Source of the DNA: Streptomyces sp. Tu6071
GTDB lineage: Bacteria > Actinomycetota > Actinomycetes > Streptomycetales > Streptomycetaceae
NCBI RefSeq assembly: GCF_000213055.1
Contig: NZ_CM001165.1
Span: 5,664,945 to 5,728,944 of the forward strand
DNA: 64,000 bases
Direction of reading: 5' to 3'
Below, piece after piece: positions 16,245-24,072 of the stretch. The stretch's first letter is position 1. Each line of letters opens with the position of its first letter. The translations under genes and the position numbers were made by a program. The notes beneath the pieces were generated by a model. The model saw only the letters and a list, made by a program, of their open reading frames with translations. It ran no database searches and was not told the origin of the DNA.

Positions 16245-16880
16245 TCAGACAGCGGGAGACGTGTCGGGAGACTCCTCTTGGCCGGCGAGCGGGGGGAGGG
16301 CGTCGAGCGCGGTCGCGGCGACCCCTCGCTTGGGCACCCGCCCCACCTTGAGCTTGGGTTCGACGGGGATGCCAAGGGCCTCCAACCGGAGGCGCAGATC
16401 GGTCACCTTCCAGCCGCTCCCGTGCTCGTGCTCCTGGAGGTGCGCGAGCAGCGTGGAGAGGTGCACTCCCGGGCCGGTGCCGATGAGGGTGCGGAGGAGC
16501 GCGACGACGACGTCCCGGTCGGGGAACGCCGGGCTCTCCTCGGCGGCCTCTGTCGCCCCCTCCTCCGGCTGCTCTTTCGGCGTCCGGGTGAGGTGCCAGG
16601 CAATCCCGGCCCACAGCCCGGCGAGGCCCCAGTTGATCCACCAGACGCGGGCCTGCACCAGCCGCCAGGCGGCCCAGCCCAGGCCCGCGAGGAGGGTGAG
16701 GCGCGCCAGCGGGCCGAGCGCGGCCCGCCAGCCCGTGAGGTCGTCACGGCGCCCGCGGGCGACCCAGTCGGCGAGGCGCGCGCCGAGACGGCGGGCGAGG
16801 AGGGTGGAGTCGCGCGCGAGCCGGTCGGCGGCGGCCAGGGCGCGGCGGGCGACGGCGCGGGGGAGGCGGGAGAGGGTCAC
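16245..16880 (-). CDS. Membrane protein with C-terminal winged-helix-like domain
   Basis: 211 residues from GTG 16880, overlapping the previous stop. An Arg-rich N-terminus (RRALAAADRLARDSTLLARR) precedes two close hydrophobic segments (about 60-95: LARLTLLAGLGWAAWRLV and WWINWGLAGLWAGIAW). A soluble C-terminal domain follows (VVALLRTLIGTGPGVHLS, WKVTDLRLRLEALGIPV, KVGRVPKRGVAATAL). This C-terminal domain resembles one common in Streptomyces plasmids and integrative conjugative elements beside DUF2637 genes. That parallel is recalled, not searched. Confidence 0.65.
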   Translation of the reverse strand: MTLSRLPRAVARRALAAADRLARDSTLLARRLGARLADWVARGRRDDLTGWRAALGPLARLTLLAGLGWAAWRLVQARVWWINWGLAGLWAGIAWHLTRTPKEQPEEGATEAAEESPAFPDRDVVVALLRTLIGTGPGVHLSTLLAHLQEHEHGSGWKVTDLRLRLEALGIPVEPKLKVGRVPKRGVAATALDALPPLAGQEESPDTSPAV

Positions 16881-17383
16881 GCCCCCTCCTGCACGGCTGC
16901 GCTGATCTGCGCGCCCACCTGGTTGAGAGCGCCCGGCAGCCACTCGATCATGCCCGCGATCCCGGCGGTGAGGAGGAGCACGGAGCCGACGAAGACGCCC
17001 CCCGCGAGGCGCTTCTTGTCCTTCGCGCCGGCCTTCTTCCATGCCAGGTAGACGAGGAAGGCCCCGACGACCACGACGGGCGCACCCAGGGCGGAGAGCC
17101 CGGCGATGTGCCCGGCGCTGAGGGGGCTGTCCGTCCCGACGCCCGTGGCGGCGGTCCCGGCCTTCTCGCCTGCGGAGTTGGCGATGCCGCCGGTGTGCGC
17201 GTGAGCCCAGCCAAGGATGCCGCCGGGGCAGGCGGCCATGAGCGCCGCACCGCCGACCCCTTTCCCGAAGGCGGCGAGCTGTTTGACCTCCCTTTTCCCG
17301 GTCCACCAGGGGTGGAGATTCGCGACGAGGATGAGGAGTGCGGCGGTGAGCCCGCCGATGGTCAGGGTGGTCGTCGTGCTCAT
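16877..17383 (-). CDS. Multi-pass membrane protein, plasmid-spread-like
   Basis: 168 residues from ATG 17383. Hydrophobic helices lie at about 7-25, 43-60, 95-113 and 125-145, with a Lys-rich loop (WKKAGAKDKKR) before the last and a Gly/Ser-rich loop after the second. Its start overlaps the upstream stop and its stop overlaps the downstream start, so it is part of one translationally coupled membrane-protein set. The set resembles Spd proteins of actinomycete plasmids that assist spread between hyphal compartments. No enzymatic motif. Confidence 0.6.
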   Translation of the reverse strand: MSTTTTLTIGGLTAALLILVANLHPWWTGKREVKQLAAFGKGVGGAALMAACPGGILGWAHAHTGGIANSAGEKAGTAATGVGTDSPLSAGHIAGLSALGAPVVVVGAFLVYLAWKKAGAKDKKRLAGGVFVGSVLLLTAGIAGMIEWLPGALNQVGAQISAAVQEGA

Positions 17384-17937
17384 CGGGACACTCCGGTGAG
17401 GGCTTGGATTGGGTCCCACCAGTCGAGGACGCCGAGGGCGCCGACGCTGGCGGTGACGAGGAAGAAGGTGGGCAGGGACCGGCCGCTGCTGCGCCGGTAG
17501 ACGAGGACGGCGCCCCCGAGCGCGAGCCCGGCGACGGTGTAGGCAGCCCCGAGACCGGCCTCGGCGCGCAGCGTGTGCACGGTGTGGGCCCAGGCAGTGG
17601 CAGGGCTGCTCCCGCCGAGCCACGGGAGCAGCGCGGTCCCGGCGGCGACGGCCAGGCGCCAGGACGCGACCTGCGCCCACAGCCGCGCGAGCGCGCCGGG
17701 CGGCTCCTCCTCGACCTCGGGCGGCGGGGCCAGATCCACGACGACGCGGACCTCGATCGGCGCGGGCGGAGGCACGGGGGCCGGTGGCGGTACGGGCGGC
17801 GTCGCGGGCGGGCGGGGAGGCGGGGGCGGAGTGCGCCACGGCGGGAGTTCCCCAGGCTGCGGTGCTCGGCCGGGGAGCGGAGCGCCGCCGGGGATGATCC
17901 GCGTCGGGGTGATCGGCGGCGTGGGCTTGTCGGTCAT
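17380..17937 (-). CDS. Proline-rich membrane protein
   Basis: 185 residues from ATG 17937. The first ~85 residues are a Pro-rich cytoplasmic stretch (over a third Pro, including PPPPPRPPATPP). Three hydrophobic segments follow (about 105-120, 135-153 and 160-178). It overlaps both neighbours by four bases. A Pro-rich soluble arm on a membrane anchor suggests a protein-interaction tether within the PP2C/DUF2637 set. No known family recognised. Confidence 0.6.
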   Translation of the reverse strand: MTDKPTPPITPTRIIPGGAPLPGRAPQPGELPPWRTPPPPPRPPATPPVPPPAPVPPPAPIEVRVVVDLAPPPEVEEEPPGALARLWAQVASWRLAVAAGTALLPWLGGSSPATAWAHTVHTLRAEAGLGAAYTVAGLALGGAVLVYRRSSGRSLPTFFLVTASVGALGVLDWWDPIQALTGVSR

Positions 17938-18815
17938 CCGGCGATCCGGGCGGCGCGCAGGTACCGGGCGACAGTTTCTTCCTTGGCGTTCGGGTCGGCA
18001 GCGGTGCGTACGTACCGGAGGACCGCGTCGTCGTCTTCGATGCCGCTGTCCACGATGGTCCGGACCGCGTCCTTCACGGTCAGGCGCTTGCCGACGAGCG
18101 GGAGGACGTTGTCGTCCTCGTCGCCCGCTTCGTCGTCCGGACGGTCCGGATCGGCATCCGCCTGTGCCTGCTCGTCGCGGGCGCGGGCCTGCGCGGTGTC
18201 GAGCGCGGCCGTCTCGGCAGCGACGGCGGCCTGCATGCGGGCGAGCTGACGGCGTACGGGCACCATCGCAAGCTGGGCGCCGGCCTTCGCGCGCTGCTTG
18301 TCGACCCACTGCGTGGTGAGCGGGTCCAAGACCTTCGCGTGCTGCCGCATCACGAGCGCCCAGGTCGCCTTCGCGAGCACGGACACGGCGGCGGCGAGCA
18401 CGCCGCCCGCGACCTGGTCCTCGACGACGCCGTGCGTGACGACGGCCGCGACGGCGACGGCGAGCGCGGCGTGCCCGGCCCACATGTACAGGCGGGCGCG
18501 CGCGGCGTCGTACCGGCTGAGCCATTCCAGGGCCATGCACATGATCCACGCGACGTCGAAGGCCAGGGCGGCGCCGTAGCCGAGGGAGGGCGTGGGGACG
18601 GTGCGGGCGAGGAGGTCGCCGATGCTGACGGTGGACCAGGCGACGCTGATGGCGACGAGGAGCGTGGCGCCCCCGGTGACGGCGTTGAGGACGGCGTGGT
18701 CGAGGTCGCGGGGCGGTGCCGGGACTTCCTCGTCGTAGTGGGCTTCGACCATCTCGGTCTTGCCGTCCACGGTGTGCGGTACGAGCCGCGAGCGGGGGAC
18801 GGTGCGGGTCTTCAC
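17934..18815 (-). CDS. DUF2637 membrane protein
   Basis: 293 residues from GTG 18815. The N-terminal half has four hydrophobic helices (about 40-58, 75-95, 105-125, 132-152) with the DUF2637-type segment LAFDVAWIMCMALEWLSRYD. The C-terminal half is soluble with an acidic linker (PDRPDDEAGDEDD) and a short helix-turn-helix-like end (LRYVRTAADPNAKEETVARY). DUF2637 proteins are typical of Streptomyces plasmids and integrative elements, near transfer and spread genes. It heads the four-gene coupled membrane set that ends with the PP2C phosphatase. Confidence 0.75.
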   Translation of the reverse strand: MKTRTVPRSRLVPHTVDGKTEMVEAHYDEEVPAPPRDLDHAVLNAVTGGATLLVAISVAWSTVSIGDLLARTVPTPSLGYGAALAFDVAWIMCMALEWLSRYDAARARLYMWAGHAALAVAVAAVVTHGVVEDQVAGGVLAAAVSVLAKATWALVMRQHAKVLDPLTTQWVDKQRAKAGAQLAMVPVRRQLARMQAAVAAETAALDTAQARARDEQAQADADPDRPDDEAGDEDDNVLPLVGKRLTVKDAVRTIVDSGIEDDDAVLRYVRTAADPNAKEETVARYLRAARIAG

Positions 18816-18842
18816 GGGGGTGCTCCTCTGGAGCTGGAAGGG

Positions 18843-18874
18843 GGCCGCCCCGGTGAGGGGATGCCGGGGCGGCC
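18843..18874. terminator. Hairpin between 62-aa gene and DUF2637 gene
   Basis: A perfect 11-bp inverted repeat (GGCCGCCCCGG) with a 10-nt loop lies in the gap between the stop at 18889 and the GTG at 18815. It may attenuate or end transcription arriving from the upstream pair. Confidence 0.5.
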
Positions 18875-18888
18875 GTTGGTGGGGTGGG

Positions 18889-19077
18889 TCAGCCGTAGAT
18901 GTCGCGGTCTCGGGCCTCGAAGCGGGCCTCGGCGCGGGCGTTTCTGCGGCGGTCGGCGGCGCGGCGCTTCTGTCGGCGCGCGCGGTCCTTCGCGGCGGCT
19001 CGGTCGGTCGCGGACGGCGCGTCGTACTTCGTGGCGCGGGCTTGGTCGTCGCCGAGGAGGCGACCGAGCCAGCTCAC
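18889..19077 (-). CDS. Small basic hypothetical protein
   Basis: 62 residues from GTG 19077, overlapping the upstream stop. The centre is a run of Arg/Lys/Ala (KDRARRQKRRAADRRRNAR), probably one charged helix, and it ends DRDIYG. Could bind nucleic acid; unknown. Confidence 0.5.
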   Translation of the reverse strand: MSWLGRLLGDDQARATKYDAPSATDRAAAKDRARRQKRRAADRRRNARAEARFEARDRDIYG

Positions 19078-19442
19078 TTCGCGCCGCGCATCTGCTCGGC
19101 GTACGCCTCGCGGGCGGGACGCGCGGCCTCGTAGTCGGCGCGGCAGGCGGCGAGGGTGCCGGTGTCGTGGCCGAGGGAGGCGAGGGCGAGGAGGCGGAGG
19201 CGGTACTCCCCGGCCGTGATGGGCCCGGGGAGCGTGGGGGTGCGGTCGGCGAGGGCGCTGTAGAGGGGGCCGCGGCTGCCGGTGAGGTCGTGGAGGAGGG
19301 CGTCGCGGTCGGGCTCGGCGAAGGTCTGCTCGGTGTTCTCGGCGAGCAGTTCGGCGGCGACGAGGAGGAGCGCGCGGATCGCGGCTTCGCGGTGGCGGAG
19401 TCGGTAGCCGCGCGGGCCGGGGTGGGCGTCGGTACCCTGCAT
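19074..19442 (-). CDS. Hypothetical helical protein
   Basis: 122 residues from ATG 19442. It is helical and Ala/Leu rich (HREAAIRALLLVAAELLAE, YRLRLLALASLGHDTG) with an acidic middle. It is the first gene of the minus-strand accessory block and is divergent from the regulator pair at 19604. No recognised family. Confidence 0.55.
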   Translation of the reverse strand: MQGTDAHPGPRGYRLRHREAAIRALLLVAAELLAENTEQTFAEPDRDALLHDLTGSRGPLYSALADRTPTLPGPITAGEYRLRLLALASLGHDTGTLAACRADYEAARPAREAYAEQMRGAK

Positions 19443-19477
19443 GGGTCATCTCCCTGGTACAAGCAGGCGGATGGCGG

Positions 19478-19509
19478 GCCCCGGCCGGCGGTGCAACGCT
19501 GGCCGGGGC
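19478..19509. terminator. Inverted repeat in divergent intergenic region
   Basis: A 13-bp inverted repeat (GCCCCGGCCGGCG, one G-T wobble) lies just upstream of the minus-strand gene at 19442 and before the plus-strand promoter. It may be a leader structure of the minus transcript or a terminator insulating the two directions. Confidence 0.4.
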
Positions 19510-19536
19510 TCTTGCATCAGCAGTGAGTGCGACTGC

Positions 19537-19566
19537 TTGCCCACGACTGTAGGGGTCCCCTACGCT
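19537..19566 (+). promoter_or_regulatory. Promoter with palindromic operator for regulator pair
   Basis: A -35-like TTGCCC (19537-19542) and a -10-like TACGCT (19561-19566) are 18 bp apart. A perfect 7-1-7 palindrome, GTAGGGGTCCCCTAC (19549-19563), fills the spacer and overlaps the -10 box. This is a natural repressor site. The HTH protein starting 38 bases downstream is the obvious candidate for autoregulation. Confidence 0.6.
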
Positions 19567-19603
19567 CGGGGCAAGCGGCCCGCCCGAATCGAAGGGGCCG
19601 AGG

Positions 19604-19909
19604 GTGAGCGACGAGGAGGTGCGGCGGGTGACGGAAGCCCTTGACGAGGTTGAGCGGATCGCGGACCCCGAGGCGCGGGTGCGGGCGAAGAGCCGGATCA
19701 TGGCCGCGCAGGTCAAGCGCAACAAGGAGTGGGCCGCCGAGCGGAAGGAACTGGTGATCCGGCTCTGGGACGGCGGTGCCGGGTTGTCGTACCGGCAGAT
19801 CGCGGCGCGGCTCGACATCAAGTTGAGCACGGTGCAGGACATCTTCCGGGGCTATACCGGCTCCGGCACCGTGCGGCCGAAGTCCACACCGTCCGAGGGG
19901 GGCTCGTGA
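19604..19909 (+). CDS. Helix-turn-helix DNA-binding protein
   Basis: 101 residues from GTG 19604. An N-terminal amphipathic helix (VTEALDEVERIADPEARV) precedes a sigma/resolvase-type HTH (LSYRQIAARLDIKLSTVQDIF). It looks like a small transcription regulator. It is one of very few plus-strand genes in this half of the prophage, has its own promoter with a palindrome, and is translationally coupled (GTGA) to the next gene. It might be made in the lysogen. Confidence 0.7.
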   Translation: MSDEEVRRVTEALDEVERIADPEARVRAKSRIMAAQVKRNKEWAAERKELVIRLWDGGAGLSYRQIAARLDIKLSTVQDIFRGYTGSGTVRPKSTPSEGGS

Positions 19910-20235
19910 CCGAGAACCTGTTCGCCGCCCTGCGTACTCGCGAGCAACTCACGGCAGAGCGCGTGCCGATGGGAGACCTACGCGTGGGCGACATCATCTA
20001 CCTGGGCGGCGTCGAGGTTCTCGGCGACGGGACGCTGCGCGGCTTCGGCGACATCCTGGCTGTCCATCGTGTCGCCCGGACCGGTCCGGGTGTGCTGGCC
20101 GAAGAGGCCGCGACGCACAGGTCCGTGACCGTCACGGCCAACGTGCTCGACGCGTCCGGGGCCGAGGCGAAACCGTTGGTGGGCATCGGGAGCGCTCAGG
20201 TCGCCATCGTGGCGCGCCGCCACCTCCAGGGATAG
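19906..20235 (+). CDS. Small hypothetical protein coupled to HTH regulator
   Basis: 109 residues starting at GTG 19906 inside the upstream stop. It is beta-rich (VPMGDLRVGDIIYLGGVEVLG, ATHRSVTVTANVLDASG), like a small barrel. No cysteine or catalytic motif. Coupling suggests it partners the HTH protein, perhaps as an effector or antagonist. Unknown. Confidence 0.6.
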   Translation: MTENLFAALRTREQLTAERVPMGDLRVGDIIYLGGVEVLGDGTLRGFGDILAVHRVARTGPGVLAEEAATHRSVTVTANVLDASGAEAKPLVGIGSAQVAIVARRHLQG

Positions 20236-20308
20236 GCCGCCGCACGCGAGCGCCCCCGCACCGAGATTGGGTGTGGAGGCGCTCGCGCACACGACATGAG
20301 ATGGGTGT

Positions 20309-21442
20309 CTATCCAGATCGGGTCTCAGAGCTAGTGCTTGCCCCGGCGTCTGCAGCCCCATCGCGGCCAGCCCCGCCTGTGACCGATCCCAGTAGTTGGC
20401 CGGCCGGTTCCCGTAGTGCGCGACCTCCCCACAAGGCTGTAGGCGCCAGGAAGAGCACAAGAAGTATGGGCGTCAAAGTGTCTAGAGGAGTTTTCAAAGC
20501 TAGGGCAAGAGTCAATGCAGCTGCTACTCCCAGGATGCTACCCACGCCAATCCAAATGTCACGCCTGTTGCTCACAGATTCCGATACGTCGTCACTATCA
20601 ATTTGCTCCGACTCAACCTCCAGAAGCGCCAGCCATCTATGTTGAATTACTCTGTCCAAGACGTGACTTACGTTCCTCGCTGCTTCAGGAATCTGCGCGA
20701 CACCGGAGTGGAAAAGCTTGCGCGTATCGCTTTCTATTTTTACCGTTACTTGCGATACGTGCTGAGTCACGGCTCGTCGCAAGTCCGGCTCCTCGAAGGG
20801 TCTACCGTCTTTTGCGAAATCTTTCAAATTCTCGCAAATGTTTTTAGATTTCGCGACATCGAAATCAATTGAACCCACTATTGTGGCGTATCGATATATG
20901 CGCATCATAACGAAACAGTACGCGATTGCTATTTCGTTGGCGTCTTCATTTTCCCATTTTTTAAGCGCTTTGGAGAATTTGCGACCTATGAGCTGAGTGC
21001 CCATGGCGACGCCCATTGTCGCCGAAAAATACTCATCCGAATATGCCGCAAGGAAGGTGTTATTGAGGAGATCGGTTTCGGTGAGTATAAACGCGATGTA
21101 GGGAATAGCGGGCGTTAAAAGTAAGATGTATCTTACAATATCAATGGTTCGCCCTAAGGCTTTAAGCATCCAAGCGGAGTAGGCCCACGCTGCGGCTAAC
21201 TGATGCACGCTCGCCTCGAAGGGGCGCCCGTGGAATCTTGCCAATGCTGCGCACTGGCGTCCCATGCGTATTGCGTCGTCCCGCGACATTGCTGGCCGCA
21301 CTGGAATCAGTGATTTCCCTCTTAGCCAAGGGCGCCTTTTGTCTATGGTATTAATCAACCATCGCATTGCCATCCAATAGAACCCAAGGGAAAGGATTCC
21401 AATTATGAGCATATTAACAATACCTTCTGGCAGTATGTCCAT
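20309..21442 (-). CDS. Low-GC membrane protein (moron), unknown function
   Basis: ATG 21442 is preferred over ATG 21463 because GGAG lies six bases upstream of it. The 377-residue product has hydrophobic helices at about 8-28, 103-121, 296-316 and 322-340. A large polar central region (about 125-295) includes ENEDANEIAIAYCF and KSKNICENLKDF, and the C-terminal tail is Gly/Asp-rich. Base composition is strikingly different from its neighbours, with many A/T-ending codons (AAT, ATA, TTT, AAA), implying recent transfer. Lone orientation in an AT-rich cassette is the pattern of a moron, for example exclusion or anti-phage defence. No family recognised. Confidence 0.75.
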   Translation of the reverse strand: MDILPEGIVNMLIIGILSLGFYWMAMRWLINTIDKRRPWLRGKSLIPVRPAMSRDDAIRMGRQCAALARFHGRPFEASVHQLAAAWAYSAWMLKALGRTIDIVRYILLLTPAIPYIAFILTETDLLNNTFLAAYSDEYFSATMGVAMGTQLIGRKFSKALKKWENEDANEIAIAYCFVMMRIYRYATIVGSIDFDVAKSKNICENLKDFAKDGRPFEEPDLRRAVTQHVSQVTVKIESDTRKLFHSGVAQIPEAARNVSHVLDRVIQHRWLALLEVESEQIDSDDVSESVSNRRDIWIGVGSILGVAAALTLALALKTPLDTLTPILLVLFLAPTALWGGRALREPAGQLLGSVTGGAGRDGAADAGASTSSETRSG

Positions 21443-21738
21443 TATCAACTCCAGCGATCGCATGTAGGGGATTGGCCCGGCTCGGGTACTCCATCCGATC
21501 TCGCGGACCTGCTGGCCATGTTTTAATTTTCGTTATTGAATCGTGATGTGATGTGTGATTTTTGAACTGCCCCGGTGTGCTGTGGCTACCCGTCTCAATG
21601 GAGATGCCCAGCTTGCTCACAGGGGCATGCGAAGCGGGTGCGGCGCCCGAGCACACTCCCCTTGATCCTCCGACTGCATGCCCGGCATAGCCCGCGGACC
21701 ACGCGCGCATAGTCGTCGGTAGAAGCAGACAGCGAGAG
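21443..21738. other. AT-rich intergenic leader of the moron
   Basis: About 300 bases without a convincing gene. The part nearest the moron (about 21515-21570) is AT-rich (GTTTTAATTTTCGTTATTGAATC) and is the likely promoter region. The remainder returns to high GC. The compositional boundary falls within it, so one edge of the transferred cassette is probably here. Confidence 0.5.
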
Positions 21739-22443
21739 CTAGGCTGCCTGCCCGCTTTCCGTCCAGATCCGCCCGCATCCCGTGCAGTGCGCGAGTGGTG
21801 CCCGCCCCGCGCCGCCGTGCACGTCGATCCGCCCGCCGCACGCGCACCGCCGCTCGAGAGCGCGCCGCTCGTTGCTGATGTCGAGGGCGCGCTCGACGCG
21901 CGCGGCGCACGCGCGCGCGGTCCGGGCGACCTCGTCGAGCTGTGCCTCGGTGAGCGCGGCGAAGGGGCCCGGCCGCTGCTCGACGCGGGCGAGGAGCCAC
22001 AGCGCCGCGTACTGCGCAGTCCTCGTGCCGGTCCACGTCCAACGGCGCGGGTCGAGCTGGTCCGCGCGGGCGAGCTGGTCGCGGCGCGCGCGGTCTGCGG
22101 CCGGCCACGTCTCCGGCGCTCGGGGCATGGGCGGGCGCTGCACGGCGGAGGCGACGACGTCGGCCTGCTCGATCAGGATCTCCTCGACCTCGCGCATGGT
22201 GTCGAGCACCGGGATGCGTACGGGGGCGGGCCGTTCGCCGAGCTGGATCGGGTCCCGTTCCAGGCTGCGGAGGTGCGCGGCGTGCGCGCGCTCGTACTCC
22301 TCGGCGGCGTCGTCGCGCTGCTGGGCGAGGTAGCCGCGGAGGCCGAGTCCGAAGGCGCCGACGAGCGCGGGGGCGGCGAGGGCGTCGCGGAGGTCGGGCC
22401 AGTGGAGGATCACGGTGCGGAGGTGGGTGGCGGTGCTGGTCAT
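21739..22443 (-). CDS. Hypothetical protein with C-terminal zinc ribbon
   Basis: 234 residues from ATG 22443 with a GGAG site. It opens with a possible membrane or amphipathic stretch (ALAAPALVGAFGLGLRGYLA). A long helical region (YERAHAAHLRSLERDPIQ, then REVEEILIEQADVVASAV) follows, and it ends with a zinc ribbon (CACGGRIDVHGG and HCTGCGRIW). It is the last of a run of small accessory genes. Role unknown; the ribbon may bind DNA or protein. Confidence 0.6.
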   Translation of the reverse strand: MTSTATHLRTVILHWPDLRDALAAPALVGAFGLGLRGYLAQQRDDAAEEYERAHAAHLRSLERDPIQLGERPAPVRIPVLDTMREVEEILIEQADVVASAVQRPPMPRAPETWPAADRARRDQLARADQLDPRRWTWTGTRTAQYAALWLLARVEQRPGPFAALTEAQLDEVARTARACAARVERALDISNERRALERRCACGGRIDVHGGAGRAPLAHCTGCGRIWTESGQAA

Positions 22444-22486
22444 GGGTGCTCCGTGGCTGGTCAGGGCGGTACGGTGGGAGCACCGT

Positions 22487-22524
22487 GGGGCGCGCCTGGT
22501 CTGGGGAGACGAGAGGCGCGCCCC
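22487..22524. terminator. Hairpin upstream of 234-aa gene
   Basis: A perfect 11-bp inverted repeat (GGGGCGCGCCT) with a 16-nt loop lies in the 98-bp gap between two minus-strand genes (stop 22542, start 22443). Probably a terminator or attenuator. Confidence 0.5.
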
Positions 22525-22541
22525 CTGCCGTGTCCGGCGGG

Positions 22542-22802
22542 TCAGGGGTGGGTGACGCGGAGGCGAGGCCGTGTGCCGACCGGGTGCTCGGGGGTGACGG
22601 TGCACCCGGCGGCGCGGAGCGCGTCGGCGTACGCGGCGAGGTGCGGGTGCTCGTCGGGCCCGTCGTGCCAGACGCGGACGGTGCGCGGGCTGTCCTGCTG
22701 CACGCGGTAGCCCGGCGCCCACTTCTGGCGGCGTACGGAGCTGGGGTGGTCGGCGGCGGTGAGGTGTTGGCCGACGAGCGCGGCGGTGAGGCGGCTGGCC
22801 AT
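22542..22802 (-). CDS. Small hypothetical protein
   Basis: 86 residues from ATG 22802, with a helix-then-strand layout (RKW... YRVQQDSPRTVRVWHDGPDE, AYADALRAAGCTVTPE). This resembles small ferredoxin-fold-like proteins seen in Streptomyces phages. No catalytic motif. Function unknown. Confidence 0.55.
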   Translation of the reverse strand: MASRLTAALVGQHLTAADHPSSVRRQKWAPGYRVQQDSPRTVRVWHDGPDEHPHLAAYADALRAAGCTVTPEHPVGTRPRLRVTHP

Positions 22803-22826
22803 GGTGGGTGCTCCTTCGGGAAGGGG

Positions 22827-22961
22827 TCAGCGGCGGTTGCCGTGGCGGCGGTGGGCGACGCGGTTGACGGCGTCGCAGTAGCGCTGAAAGAGGAGCGCGA
22901 GCCAGGGCAGGGCCAGGAAGCCGAGGACGGTGAGGCCGAGGACGGCGAGCCAGGTGGTCAT
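22827..22961 (-). CDS. Single-pass membrane peptide
   Basis: 44 residues from ATG 22961, overlapping the upstream stop. One hydrophobic helix (WLAVLGLTVLGFLALPWLALL) is followed by a basic tail (RVAHRRHGNRR). Too short for family assignment; coupling to the upstream gene supports it. Confidence 0.5.
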   Translation of the reverse strand: MTTWLAVLGLTVLGFLALPWLALLFQRYCDAVNRVAHRRHGNRR

Positions 22962-23623
22962 CGGGCCCTCGCGATCTCGCAGCGGCCGGTTTCGGTGTGC
23001 ATCTCGGCGCACTCGGGCCCGCAGCGCTGCGCCAGCTCGGCGATCCGCTCGTACTTCTCCTCGGTGGTGTGGCCGTCCCACTGCGCGCGCGGTTCGTCGG
23101 CGGGCACGTGCTCGACGTGCGCGAAGAGGTCGGCGTCGGCGGGCGAGATGTGCCAGGAGCACTGCTGGCCGCCGATCGTGAGGAAGAGGATCTGCCAGCC
23201 GGGCTCTTCGACATCGGGCGCGGGCGCGAGGACGGCACCCGGGGTCATGGCGGCGAGGAGGGCCAGGAGGCGGGCACGCTCGCGGTACGGCGCGCCCACG
23301 ACGGCGTCGAGAGCGCGGACCATCTCGGCTTCGTCGACCTCGTCGGAGCGCATCGACAGGAGCTGGGCGCGCGGGTCGTCGGCGAGCGCGGCGCGGCAGC
23401 ACCGGCGGTCGCCGAGGTGCACGCCGTGGTCGGCGAACGCGAGCACCACGGCCGGGTCGTCGAGGAAGTCCTCCAGGGACTCGTCCTCGGTGTCCCAGTC
23501 GCCGTCTTGCAGCCCGCCGATGAGGTCGCCGAGGATCTTGCGCTTGCTGTCGTCGGGGACGTGAGCGTCCTGGAGGGCGCGGGTGATCGGGTTGAAGATG
23601 CGGTTGGCGCTGGACCATCCCAT
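22958..23623 (-). CDS. Hypothetical acidic protein
   Basis: 221 residues from ATG 23623 (MGWSSANRIFNPITRALQD). It is rich in Asp/Glu and helical, with a Trp/Cys segment (GWQILFLTIGGQQCSWHISP) and a C-terminal CGPECAEMHTETGRCE that could bind metal. Resembles proteins found repeatedly in Streptomyces prophages but of unknown role. Confidence 0.6.
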   Translation of the reverse strand: MGWSSANRIFNPITRALQDAHVPDDSKRKILGDLIGGLQDGDWDTEDESLEDFLDDPAVVLAFADHGVHLGDRRCCRAALADDPRAQLLSMRSDEVDEAEMVRALDAVVGAPYRERARLLALLAAMTPGAVLAPAPDVEEPGWQILFLTIGGQQCSWHISPADADLFAHVEHVPADEPRAQWDGHTTEEKYERIAELAQRCGPECAEMHTETGRCEIARAR

Positions 23624-23727
23624 GGTGTGTGCCTTTCGTCGTGGGGTTGAGGGTCCGGATCGGTGTCCGGGCTGGTCAGGGTTCTGTGGAGGGTCGGTGT
23701 CCGGACGGTCCGGATGGGGGCGGACGC

Positions 23728-24072
23728 TCATCCGGACCGTGATCCGGACGGGTCCGCGGGCTGGGTCTCGGCCGGGGTGTGGCAGGGGCAGATGCAGCGG
23801 ACGCGGCACGGTCGGGCGGGCCAGATGAGGTCGTACCGGTGGCCGTTCGCGCCGAGGATGCGGGTCTCGGCGAGGAGCGCCTGGCCGCCGTTGCAGTGCG
23901 ATTCCTCGTCGGCGGGGTCGGAGTAGCAGTGCGGGCCGCCGCCGCACACGGCGGAGATGAAGCGCAGCCCGCAGCCGGTGGGGCGGAGGTTGCCGTGTCG
24001 GTCGGTGTGCTCGCGGTGTGCGGCCGAGGTCCAGGCGTGCGCGCGGACCCAGGCGGCCTGGCGAGGCGTCAC
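23728..24072 (-). CDS. Cys/His-rich hypothetical protein
   Basis: 114 residues from GTG 24072, overlapping the preceding stop. At least eight cysteines with His are clustered in the second half (AVCGGGPHCYSDP, SHCNGG, PCRVRCICPCH), suggesting a zinc-binding fold. Function unknown. Confidence 0.55.
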   Translation of the reverse strand: MTPRQAAWVRAHAWTSAAHREHTDRHGNLRPTGCGLRFISAVCGGGPHCYSDPADEESHCNGGQALLAETRILGANGHRYDLIWPARPCRVRCICPCHTPAETQPADPSGSRSG

